Source: Buddleja alternifolia (lineage: Eukaryota; Streptophyta; Magnoliopsida; Lamiales; Scrophulariaceae). From it: a stretch of DNA of 64,000 nucleotides. Below are positions 24,332-36,400 of this stretch, one piece after another. A program made the position numbers and the translations under genes. The notes beneath the pieces are model-generated. The model searched no databases and had not been told where the DNA came from. It saw only the letters and a program-made list of their open reading frames with translations. The DNA lies in the NCBI GenBank assembly GCA_019426215.1, contig CM033405.1:9029001-9093000 (forward strand), in the 5' to 3' direction. Each line of letters starts with the position of its first letter. The stretch's first letter is position 1.

Positions 24332-25799
24332 ACCCTCTTTGCAATTGAAACACAGTTTTTTAATCCAGCCATTCTGAGTGTTTAAAACCTTTGACAAAAT
24401 AGCACTTCCAATTAGACATACTTTCAGACCTCCAAAAGATACTCCATATATAACCGAAGAACATAGCATTTTACTCAATGCATTATGGGAAGCTAATTCA
24501 CCATCCAACAAGTTATCAACATTAAATGCACTCTGCTACTATTTCGAGAAGAAAACAAAGATTTTCTAATAGAAGAAGCAACAGTATATCTAGTTATTAG
24601 AGAACAGCCCGTTGGAATTTTTACTGACTATCAAATGGCGTTACAAAGAATTCAAAGGGTAGCAAAAGGATAGTAAGAGCCCTTTAAACAGTTTCATGAA
24701 GCAATAGCAGCGACGAGAAGATTATTAGGCCCAAACTTTTACATTCAGACTAATTCAGAAAACGCAAAGCCCACGACATGAAAGCATTCTATAGGCCCAG
24801 ATGTTGAACAACTTGAAGATGATCTAGAAACTATAACCAAATAGTTTAGAAACCTCAATATACATTATCAAGATGTTTTAGTTCAGCATCAAAACCTTCA
24901 AGCCCATATAGAAAACCCTAAAAATGAAATTCCTAAACAAATCAAGGATAAATGCTTCCAATTTTTATCTGTTCGAACTTTTTCGACCCCTATCAAACCA
25001 TTTTAGCCCACCTGAAGCAATACAGAACCTAATTTGGCCGAAAGTAGAGGAAACTTTTTATTCAAAAATGTTAAAAGTAGCCCAAATCATCATCAAACAA
25101 TAGATAGATGGAATAAAGCCCAAGACTCAACTTCTACAATGTAAAGGAAAGCCTATTCTCCAAGAAGGAACATTAAAATTTTATACACTTAAATATTTTT
25201 CTTGGCCAAACATTGACATCAACGCCTCAGTATTCAGAGAAGGATGGATAGATGACATTTTTATCAACCTACAACGACTCGTAGATTATGGTTTCATATC
25301 AAGAATATTTGTATCAGATCCAGCCCAAGTCATACATTTAGGAAGACAGCTTTCAGAAATAGTTAATTTTCAGTTCGATCAAGGAGTAGTTAACCTTCGA
25401 TTTAATATAACATCTTTTCCCCCTATATGGAATAAAGCAGGAGTAGAAATTGGACATTCTTTTATATCAATCTCCGAAGATAATGAAAAATGGGAACCAA
25501 TGTCAGGAAGTTTCTGGTCAGATCATGAAGAAGACATCAACCTCTTAGCAGATGAAGAAGAACTCAAGTTAGCATTAGAAATTAGAAGAAAAAGCCAACA
25601 ACACTTCTTAATGCCTTGTTGCGATCTATCATCAGGGTTGAAGCTTATTTTTTAAGCCCCTCATCACAACATTTTTGTTCCAGCTGGAGTCAAAGTTCGA
25701 TACCAAATTGCAACATTTGGGAAGAAAGCTATGGCAAGCTTAGAATATCAGTCCAAGTATAATCCCGATCTAGAAGGAACCAGTCGAGATACGTACTAG
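24225..25799 (+). pseudogene. Pararetrovirus ORF4, right copy
   Basis: ATG at 24225-24227 (MDSQGESNQRPRPTFSSAL) to TAG at 25797-25799, about 525 codons, overlapping the polyprotein end by about 100 bases. A frame change near 24375 and several stops (for example near 24673, 24843 and 25653) break it. Conserved readable parts: RPPKDTPYIT, a stretch with GIFTDYQMALQRIQ, and the C-terminal block ending GTSRDTY. No catalytic motif is recognised. Location suggests ORF4 of a Tungrovirus-like genome. Confidence 0.6.
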
Positions 25800-26160
25800 A
25801 AGATAAAATTTCAAATTCTCAGCAAAAATAGAAGAGCAATATTCACCCAGACAAAGGCCATAAATACACCAGCTTTACAAGGACAATAATTTTCAGAAGT
25901 ATCAGAAGCAGCAATAATTCAACATCCTCAAGCTTTGACACCAATAATTTATCAACCAGACAAAAGCTACAGCAACACTAAGACAACTAACTTCAATAAT
26001 GCATATTTTTTGTACATTTTTACTGTTCGTTTTTGCCACCTGTGGCATTTCTTTAAATAGAGCAATGTTTGTAGTACAATAATAGGCAGGTACTGTACCA
26101 ACCTGCTATGAATGTCAAAATTTCCTTTTATTTTGATGTATTGTATTTCAAATCCGAGGC

Positions 26161-26167
26161 CTATATA
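26161..26167 (+). promoter_or_regulatory. TATA box of right viral copy, facing the hydrolase gene
   Basis: CTATATAAGG about 360 bases after the ORF4 stop, followed by a CT/AC-rich segment where transcription would start. It points toward the hydrolase exons at 29022 and beyond. A poly(A) signal 95 bases on would normally be bypassed on the first pass in a virus. Confidence 0.6.
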
Positions 26168-26256
26168 AGGACCTCACCCCTCATATTGTAAACTTGCACC
26201 TTAACACTCTCCAACCACACTTCTTGGTTGCTAGAGAGTCTCTCCACCTTTCTTGT

Positions 26257-26262
26257 AATAAA
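26257..26262 (+). terminator. Viral poly(A) signal, right copy
   Basis: AATAAA followed by a T-rich, GTGCGC-containing segment, about 95 bases downstream of the TATA box. Same place as in the left copy. Confidence 0.55.
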
Positions 26263-26621
26263 AAATCTTTTTTGTGCGCAAATATATCTAGTAACTTTTA
26301 TATGCTTTATAATTATGTATAGTGAGTAAATAACCCCCAGGGACGAGATTCCCTTACTACTTAAAAAATGTTATAGTTCACTCATGCTCAAAAACCCCAA
26401 AAACAATAAAAATGCTCCAAAAACAAATAAAAATTAAGAAATGATGATAAATAGCAGTAACCTTCTGCCCTTTTATCATCCCAAAAATATGTTTCCACTA
26501 TATAAATTTTTATTTTCAAAAATCTCTGATACTGCTTTGGGAAGATTTTGTTTACCTTCTTGGTGTATATCGATCGGGAGACAAAATGTGCGGGATAATT
26601 CCCCCCAGTTTGCGAGCAATT

Positions 26622-26633
26622 TGGTATCAGAGC
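26622..26633 (+). other. Intact tRNA-Met primer-binding site of right viral copy
   Basis: TGGTATCAGAGC, the complement of the 3' end of plant initiator tRNA-Met. In caulimovirids this marks base 1 of the circular genome. It lies about 460 bases after the TATA box, with a highly T/C-rich leader between. Confidence 0.8.
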
Positions 26634-26833
26634 AGTGTTCCTGAGTTTAAATTATTAGATAAGTTAAAAATATATTTTAAAGTTCAAAAGGGTAAGACAG
26701 GTACTTTACTCCAAATCTAATATAAGTCTTAGTTGATGAAGCAATCGGATTTACGAAACAACCCTCTTACATGAGAATTTTAAAATAGAATGCTTAACTC
26801 GGTAAATAATAAGAATTTAGTAACACGGTTCTT

Positions 26834-28667
26834 TTTGTATATTTTGGTTATTTTTGTAAAAAATATTTTTATATGGACCATTTTAAAAGTCTTTAAAGTT
26901 AAAGGGACCCATGTACAATTAAAAAGAATAAGTCAGGTACTGGAAAGGGCTAGTCGATAAAATAGGAGCCTTTGATGCTATTTCCTGAAGCTCACTTCTC
27001 TTCGTTTATTTTTCCAACCTTTCATTAATCACACCAAGAACTTGGCGTGGCGTGTAATCAATGATAATTTCTTCGAATTTAATGCTCCAACCAAAATATA
27101 CTGATTCAATAGCAGAATCCCCTTTCGTTTCACCATATTTTTAACTCTTCACGCAACCACAGCATCAAATTCAGAAGAAGTAATTTCGTCGTAGCTCAAA
27201 ACCACTCAGGTACGGAATCTCTTCAGCTCCTAATTAATGAACTGTAATTTAATCAAATGATGGTGATTGATTGTCTTTTAACACCAATGTTTCCATTTTT
27301 TTGCCCTTCCTTTCTGTTTAATTTCTCCTCAATTTGGGGGAGCGAGTAGTCAAAGTTTGAGTGCCATCTATACCTTACTTCGTAGAGAACTGCTTGTTCC
27401 AAATTTATTAAGCATCGTTGTCTAAATCTGAATAGACGTGATAAGGTATCAAGTATAGGTAATTCTATGCCCGATCGAGTCTAGTAGCCCGAGAGTGTAT
27501 TCTATGTGTATATCTTTCACACAAGTATTAGTGGGAAGTGGGAACTGGGCACAATACACTTTACTGTGGGAGATATAGATACTACGACCATTGAACTTAG
27601 TCTAGCATAGATTTTTCCATCAAGTAGCCAACTATTTGGATAACTCTTTGAACCGGAAGAATAGACGCCCCAACTAATAAAAGACCCAATTTAATGCTGC
27701 TTTAACATGGGAGGGAGTAGAAGGATGGTTACTTGAGTCCCTAAGTCCAGTAATATGTTTGTTTAAGGGGATAATTATACGCACCCCTTCAGTTATGGAT
27801 AATTACCACGAGCCTCCTGAGATTTTGCAAATATCAAGACAGACTGACTGACATATTTTAACAACTCAAAAAACAGGATGTGATATTGTAATCTTGTTTC
27901 TACTGACATAGGGTGAAATAGATGCTTTTACTGATATGTGAACTTGTGGTAATTTTACAAACCTCGTGTTGTTTTTTCTAATTAGGTTCTCACGCAAGGG
28001 GTGTTTATGTATTTACCATTGTCTAAGGGTGAAATATGCATACTGGACAGTATTATTGTCGAAGTACTATGTTTGCTCCAAATTAAGTTGAAGAGGATGT
28101 ATGTTTGAAACTGCTCTTACTGCATGTGCTGGGGGTGTGGGGTGGGTCAAGCTATCTCATGACATGTTGCAAATGAAACCACACTTACTGCTAAGTAATT
28201 GGTACTTCCCATTGGGTTGACTCTATTCTCCAGCTGGTGAGACAACACTGGGTGGCTCAACATATGAGACATGTCTCATGTTTTTGTTATAAATTTTGAT
28301 TTTCCCAGGAAATAGGCAGTCGTGCTTAGAAATCTGAAATAATGGGAGACGTGACGTATCAGCGACTCATTGTTGACCACCGGGTTGAGCATCGAGAGGA
28401 ATTCCTCCTCCCACATATGCTTCTGCTTGATGAATATTTCAGTTGTTCAAATAGTTATGTGAACGTACTTGTTTTGTACTTGGTTAAGAAACGTCAATTA
28501 GGATCAATAAGTAATGCCTTTTGCATCCGGAGAGATGGTTGCGTTAAGTGGAAATTGAGGTTATACATAGTTCACATCATTTAAAGGACCTTGTTGACTT
28601 GACTAATTTCGCAAAGCCTTTGATTAACTTTATCTTCCCTTAGGTTTCACAGGTAGCTAAAAGGCCA

Positions 28668-28703
<36 letters not shown>

Positions 28704-29019
28704 CCATAGGGAAGTTATTCTCCGATATTTGTGAACTGAAAACTCTAATTCTTTTTGTACTTTCCTAATGTCCTTTCTCTTCCACAGACATCTATCCTGA
28801 AGTTAGTGGAAATTGACTTTGATGGTGAATTTATTGAATAATATCGGAAAACATTCGTCATGTGTAGCTTTGAAACTGAAGACTTATACAGTCCTCGCCA
28901 TCCTGCCATAATGAGATGAAAAATTGTCTAAAGTCTTACATGGACAGTCGCTATAATGTGTTTGGCGCCCAAATTCTTTGTTGGTTGCTAATGAAGTAGT
29001 AGTTACAATGGTTTTGCAG
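26834..29019 (+). other. Upstream region and non-coding first exon/intron of the hydrolase gene
   Basis: No coding sequence recognised. From about 27000 the sequence looks like a 5' leader and a good donor follows at 27210 (CACTCAG|GTACGG); the acceptor before the first coding exon is TTTTGCAG ending at 29019. I infer a non-coding first exon ending at 27209 and a 1.8 kb first intron. A (CT)n run is at 28671-28700. An open frame at 28342-28584 resembles nothing known. Confidence 0.4.
28671..28700 (+). repeat. (CT)15 microsatellite
   Basis: Perfect CT dinucleotide run of 30 bases in the presumed first intron of the hydrolase gene. Confidence 0.9.
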
Positions 29020-29021
29020 CT

Positions 29022-32000
29022 ATGCAGCAGAAAATAACAATACAGAACAAGCGTGGTGAAAAACTTGTTGGTGTGTTACATGATACTGGATCAGAAAAGA
29101 TTGCAGTTCTGTGTCATGGTTTTCAATCAACAAAGGTCGTAAGCTTCTTTGTTTAATTATGTCGTACATCCGATTTTAAGAATTTAACTTTTTAATCATG
29201 TGAAGTACCCATATTTTTTTTTACCTATCCTAATAAGAAAGATAGGATTTTCTTACAAAGGTTGATCAGTCTCTCCTTTTAGACTGCAAACTAGGGAAGT
29301 AGACTTCTAAAAGACAGGTCATTTGATGTGTGATTTATAGTACTTTGTTTCTGTTGGTTTATTTATTACAATGCTGTTGTTTCTCCCAGCAGAACTAGGC
29401 TATACATCAAATGCGAGAAAAAGAGAGAGAATAGTTTGAGTAAACCTAGAAGAATTTTGTCAGCATGGCTCGTATAACCTCTAGTTAACACCTGGGCTAC
29501 TAATATATATCCGTTTTTCAGATATAATGTTATAGTACTGAATTGACCCGAATATCCTATGCACTAAAATACTTTTAATGCAACTTTTTTAGGCTATAGA
29601 TTTGCTTCCTTCTAATTTGAATGACCAAGTTTTTCACACTAGGAACTGTTTATCATAATAACTGCAATATTATGTCCAAATAAGACTTCTGTGTCATCCA
29701 GTAAAATTTTTCATTCTTGGTTCGTAGGCAATGTGCATTTTTGTTCTGTCAAAGTTGTTAAAAACGTTATAAGATCCATGTATTTGCTTATGTCAAATTG
29801 TGCTAATTATTAGATTTCTAGTTGGGAAAATCATATTCTAATTTATATGCTATGTCATAGGTAATTTTAAGATGGACAACGTACAACTAAAGTGAGAGAC
29901 AATTCTCATAGATAAAAATATATATAGATATGAAAAGGCTAGTTTGGTTATTTGAATTTAAATTAAAATATAAACTACCTTACATTGGATTCTTTTTGAT
30001 AAATATGAATTACTACAAATTTACAAAAATAAATACTATTATCTTACGTGGCCAAATGGAGTTCAATTAGGTTATCCAAAAGTGCACACACCTGATGCTT
30101 ACTTAAATTGTGTTTGTGTTTCCGTTCAGTTATATATAAATTTCTATTGGAACTCTATTTGTAGATTCTATATGAGATGAATTATTCTTCAAACATAGTA
30201 AAATTTATGTGTGAGGAGTGGTAAAAATTTAAACATTGATATGGATGCATGTATTTTTAAGTGTGGCATCAAAATATCCACATGATTTGTTGGTCAGAAT
30301 TCACATTTTCTTTATGTCGAAAATAGAGACATTCAGCTTTGAATATTTATTTGGAGAATGAATTTCAGATTAATATCCCTCTACGGACGGATCCAGAAAT
30401 TACTTGTTGGGGGACCGAGTTGCCACTAAAGTAATTTTTTTGACAATATTTGTATATATAATTTTAATTTTCTTAAAAAAACTAAATTATAAATAAATAA
30501 TAATTTATTTTTATTTAAAATAACAATTATCATCTGTAAAAGAAAAATTGATTTTCAATAAAAATTAAAGTAGTTTTAGAAATATTTAAATAAATTCTTA
30601 AAAATATTATCGAATTTGTACTCGACGTTCTTTGAGGAATATGCATAAAAATACATATTAAGCTCTATTTTGAACTTAATTGCTCATATGAATATTAATT
30701 ATATTGATAGTATTATCAATAGCTATCATGAATTCATGATTAAATAATATTTAATTTATTAGTATTTAATTTTTTCTCAATATTTTTCATCCTACTTGAT
30801 TTTTTGTCTCATTTTATTTGAAGTTAGTGATTTTGTTTATTTTATTATTAGGTGTAAGCAATTCGTTAAAAAAATAAATAATAACTTGTTCATCATAAGT
30901 CAATGTACAAGTAAGTGGAATAAAGAAAATAACATCAAATGAAAAACAAAAGATAAATTTCAACTATATTATAGTAATAATTTTTTGGAAAAATATAAGG
31001 TAACAACTATATATTAGCACTACTATCATCATTTTATGCATATCTGTTGGTGATGAACTCTAAATAATTGATGGTGATAGACTAATTTTTGTCTTTAAAT
31101 TTGTGGATCTCTTGTATTTTTTCCTTATCAACAATATTTTTTTATTGGTTTAACAAAAGTACTTATTAATTTTATATAGTATTTTCTTTTCAACAATATT
31201 TTTTCAATAGATTTTAGGTAAAATTCTTATTAATTTTAATAAAATAGAAGTTGGAGTTGTTCACTATCAGTTTTTATCTTTTCCCCAATATTGACTTTTT
31301 TAAGAGCAAGAATAGACTAAATGAAAAAAGGAAAAAAAATAAGTGGCATGCAGGCTAACAAGATTTGGTCTCAAGACCTAAGGGTTAGTGAAAAAGGAGC
31401 ACAGCAACTCAGCTAAAGTTGTTATTTGCTACGTTCTAACAGCTTAAGTATGTATGCTTGGGGGGCCATACAATAAAAACATATATACCCGACAACAAAA
31501 ATTTGAACGCGCCCCCTAAATCCGTCCCTATATCCCTCCTAGTAGTGGACATCTATCTTTACAGAAGCGTTCAGTTCTTGTTTCCATATTTGTTTCAATC
31601 TATCCCGGTGAGGTCACAACCTTGATTAAGGTTCTATTGTCTTTTCATCCAAGGAAGAAATTTCAACTATCACATAGATAATTTATCTTGGATTCCTTGA
31701 CTGTTGTAGCAATACTATGTTTTGCTGGTAGCAATGTCTTAACAAAAATAATGTAAGATCAGTATGTGATGGAAGGAATCTGTGCTTATACAATTACATA
31801 AGTGCCAAGTTACGCTTCGTATGACAGCTAGGTCTCTAAATATTAGTCAATAGTATAGAAGTCTTACACCATATTGTATCATAGGAAATGAATTTTACAG
31901 TTGCATTCTTAAACAATTACATTAGTGCCAAGTTACTCTTCGTATGACAGCTAGGTCTCTAAATATTAGTCAACTGTATAGAAGTCTTACACCATATTGT

Positions 32001-33432
32001 ATCATATGAAATGAATTTTACAGTTGCATTCTTTGACTCAAGAATCTAAATCAGTAGCATATATTAGAAGCCTACTGACACGTTCTGAGAAACGCCATTT
32101 TTTTTAGAGAAAACTCATCGAGTAATCTAGTTCTATTGTGTCAATAGTTTCCCATAAATTAATTTTAAGGGTGCGAAATGGAAAATTTTACATCAAGAGG
32201 TATGATGTGTAATGTTCATTTAAAAGAGAAACCAATATTAAAGTCATATTGCATAATCAGTTAACAGCTCAAAGTAGTGACACCCTAATTGTACATAAAC
32301 AGGCAAAAAGATAGATGTCATTGGGAGAATCGCAATAATATTCTTGACTAATAGTGCTAACTACTAAGATGAAGTCACCGCCTTGATTTTGAAAGCTTCA
32401 TGAAACTTTACCATCATCCCTTAGCTTTATGTCCCAAAGATTTTAAGTTTAGATGTCGGAAGAGCTTTTTTGAGTTCCACAAGCAGCGTGATATTGGCAG
32501 GTGGTTGTTTGTATATGCTTAGTTTGTTAGAGTCATCTCTCATATCTTTTAATCTGTAGGAACACAATACCAAAATCAACCTTGCCGCTGTTTTAGAAAA
32601 TGAAGGAATCAATGCATTTCGCTTTGATTTTTCTGGAAAGTACTTAGTTTGTTTAAGTCATCTCTCATATCTTTTAATCTACAGGAACACAATACCATTG
32701 TCAACCTTGCCTTGCTGCTGTTTTAGGAAATGAAGGAATCAGGGCATTTTGCTTTGATTTTTCTGGAAATGGGTAAGGTCTCAGATAGCAATTTTCACCT
32801 ATGATTTTCTCAAGATAGTTTTTGCTAAAAGGAAATATTTGAGAATCACTCGAAAACAAAATAGTTTCATATATTTTGCCTATCTTATCATGAATGCCCC
32901 AAGTAAATACAGTTCTTACTAAATCATAACATCCCATCATGTGTGCTTACTTTGTTAGAATCATCTCTCATATCTTTTAACCTGCAAGAAGACAATACTA
33001 TCGTCAACCTTGCCGCTGTTTTAGAAAATGAATGAATCAGTGCATTTCGCTTTGATTTTTTTGGAAATGGGTAAGGTCTCAGATAGCAATTCTTACCTAT
33101 GATTTTCTCAAGATAGTTTTTGCAAAATGGAAATTTTTGAGAATCACTCGAGAACAAAATAGTTTCATATATTTTGCCTATCTTATCATGATGGGATGTT
33201 CTGATTTAGTAAGAACTGTAATTACTTTTGGCGTGCATGATATGATAGGCAAAATATATGAAACATTTTGGCTATGTTTGAATGTGTTTTCACTTCATTT
33301 CCAACCATCATTTTCTAAAATATATGGGAAAACGAGTTTTTTGATTTTCGTGTGAGAAAAGTGAAAACAGGTGTGTTTTGTTGTGTTTTTTAAAATGGTT
33401 AAAATTTGTGAGTGTGATGTGTGAAATGATTG

Positions 33433-33481
<49 letters not shown>

Positions 33482-36400
33482 GTTATGGGTGGAAGAGAGA
33501 GGAAAGGGAGGAGATGAGAGAAAATATGAGATAAGTGATGTGAAATATAATTTTAAAAAAATGATTGAAATTTATTGGGAACATAAAAACAAGAATGAAA
33601 ATGAGAATATTTTCAGTTAAAAACAGTGTAAAGTGTGTATTTTCATTTTCAGATGAAAATGAAAATGAAAAAAGTAGAATGGAAACACAAACAAACAAAG
33701 CCTTTGTTTTCGAGTGATTCTTAAAAATTTCCTTTTAGCAAAAACTATCTTGAGAAAATTACAGGTGAAAGTTGTTGTCTGAAACCTTACCCATTTCCAC
33801 AAAAATCAAAGCGAAATGCACTGATTCCTTCATTTTCTAAAACAGCGGCAAGGTTGTCGATGATATTATTGTGTTCCTGCAGATTAAAAGATATGAGATA
33901 TGACTAACAAACTAAGCACACATGATGGCATGTTAGGATTTAGTAAGAACTGTAATTACTTCGGGCATTCATGATAAGATAGGCAAAATATATGAAACTA
34001 TTTTGTTCTCGAGTGATTCTCAAAAATGAGAAAGTCACAGGTGAAATTGCTATCTGAGATCTTACCCATTTCCAGAAAAATCAAAGCGAAATGCACTGAT
34101 TCCTTCATTTTCTAAAACAACGAAAGGTTGACAATGGTGTTGTGTTCATGATTAAATGATATGAGAGATGACTCTAACAAATTAGGCAACCACCTGTCAA
34201 TATCACGCTGCTTGTAGAACTCAGAAAAGCTCTTTCGACATCAAAACTTAAAATCTTTGGGACAAAAAGCAAAGGGATGATGGTAAAGTTTCATTAGGCT
34301 TTCAAAATCAAGGCGGTGACTTCATCTTAGCAGGTAGCACTATTAGTCAAGAATATTATTGCGATTCTCCCAATGACATCTATCTATTTGCCTGTTTATG
34401 TACAATTGGGGTGTCACTACTTTGAGTTGTTAACTGATTATGTAATATGACTTTAATATTGTTTTCTCTTTTAAATGAACATTACACATCATACCTCTCG
34501 ATGTAAAATTTTCCATTTCGCACACTTAAAATTAAATTTGGGAAACTATTGACACAATAGAACTAGATTACTTGATGAGTTTTTTCTAAAAAAGATGGTC
34601 TTTCTCAGAACGTGTCAGCAAGCTTCTAATATATGCTACTGATTTAGACTCTTGAGTCTAAGAATGCAACTGTAAAATTCATATGATACAATCTGGTGTA
34701 AGACTTCTATACTGTTGACTAATATTTAGAGACCTGGCTATTATACGAAGCGTAACCTGGCACTTATGTAATTGTATAAACAGAGATTCCTTCCATAACA
34801 TACTGATCTTACATTGCTTTTGTGAAGACATTGCTACCAGCACAAATCATAGTATTGCTACATCAATCAAGGAATCCAAGATAAATTATCTATGTGAGAG
34901 TTGAAAATTCTTCGTTGGATGAAATGATTGTCGAGCCTTAGTCAAGGTTGTGACCTCACCGGGATAGATCGAAAAAAATATGGAAACAAGAACTGAAGGC
35001 TTCTGTAAATATAGATGTCCACTACTAGGAGGGATATTAATCTGAAATTCATTCTCCAAATAAATATTCAAAGCTGAATGTCTCCATTTTCAACATAACG
35101 AAAATTTGAATTCTGATTAACAAATCATGTGGACATTTTGATGCCACACTTAAATATACCTGCATCCATATCAATGTTTAAATTTTTATCACTTTTCATG
35201 CATAAATTTTACTTTGTTTGAAGAATTATTCATTTCATATAGAATCTACAAATAAAGTTCCTATAGAAATTTATATATAACGGAACAGAAACACGGAGAC
35301 CATTTAAGTAAGCATCGGTGTGTGCACTTTTGGATAACCTAATAGAACTCCGTTTGGCCACGTAAGATAACAATGTTTATTTTTGTAAATTTATAGTAAC
35401 TCATATTTGTGAAAAAGAATCCAATGTAAGGTAGTTTATATTTTAATTTAAATTCAAATAACCAAACTAGCTTTTTCATATCTATATATATTTTTATCTA
35501 TGATAATTATCTCTCACTTTATTTGTTGGTTGTCCATCTTAAAATTACCTATGACATAGCATATAAATTAGAAAATGATTTTCCCAACTAGAAATTTAAT
35601 AATCAGCACAGTTTGGCATAAGCAAATACATGGATCTTATAACATTTTTAACAACTTTGACAGAACACGAATGCACATTGCTTTCGAATCAAGAATGAGA
35701 AATTTTCCTGGATGACACGGAAGTCTTATTTGGACATAATATTGCAGTTATTATGATAAATAGTTCCTAGTGTGAAAAACTGGGTCATTCAAATTAGAAG
35801 GAAGCAAGTCTATAGCTTAAGAAAGTTGCATTAGAAGTCTTTTAGTGCATAGGATATTCGGGTTAGTTCAGTATGTATTAGTAGCCCAGGTGTTAACTAG
35901 AGGTTATACAAGCCATGCTGACAAAATTCTTCTAGGTTCACTCAAACTATTCTCTCTCTTTTTCTCGCATTTGATGTATAGCCTAGTTCTGATGGGAGAA
36001 ACAACAACATTGTAATAAATAGTTTCATATATTTTGCTTATCTGATCATGATGGGATGTTATGATTTAGTAAGAATTGTATTTTCTTTGGACAGTTTTAG
36101 TGATGTAAACGCGACACACTTCTAAAGTGCTGAAAGATTGCAATTTTGTGTGTTAGATTCTCATCAACTGAGTTGTGCCATGCTTTTGATTGCCCTCCGG
36201 GGGTGGAATGTAATTTCACTGGATTGAATCTTCACTTTTTCTTGAATAACTCAATAACTTCTACCTGCACTTTATAGTTTATTATCTGAATTTAGTTCAG
36301 TTGAGTAGATATCTTAAGAAAGATGCAAAAGATGATTGACTGAATTTATCGAGTATTGACTTACTATCAGGTGATCTATTGGCTGTTTAATATTCAAATA

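Larger units (their letters stand above)
16930..26833 (+). mobile_element. Endogenous pararetrovirus (Caulimoviridae, Tungrovirus-like), right copy
   Basis: Second near-complete viral genome, reading rightward: leader remnant, ORF1, ORF2, ORF3, ORF4, TATA box, poly(A) signal, intact tRNA-Met primer site and about 200 bases beyond it. Similarity to the left copy stops at about 26833 with sequence around AATAAGAATT. It is longer than the left arm because a Gypsy solo LTR interrupts RNase H (22882 to about 24068). It lacks about 70 bases between RT and RNase H. It has more stops than the left copy. Right neighbour: the hydrolase gene. Confidence 0.85.
29360..32639 (+). repeat. Left arm of large inverted repeat in hydrolase intron
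   Basis: Matches, inverted, 34066-36021, from TATTTATTACAAT at 29360 through exon 2 copy a. The match is about 2.0 kb once a hAT-like insert (30382-31530) and an extra 123-base tandem unit are discounted. The arms differ by scattered substitutions and small gaps, so the event is not recent. Confidence 0.85.

Noticed and set aside
26622..26633. tRNA gene fragment
   Set aside because: The match is only to the 3' end complement of initiator tRNA-Met, which is a primer site; no cloverleaf is present here or at the other primer sites.
28342..28584. 80-codon open frame upstream of the hydrolase
   Set aside because: No known domain, lies within a presumed intron, and length is within chance expectation for this sequence.
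33437..33477. CRISPR-like or regulatory repeat
   Set aside because: It is a plain (GA)n microsatellite inside a MITE-like element; no spacer-repeat pattern exists anywhere in the window.
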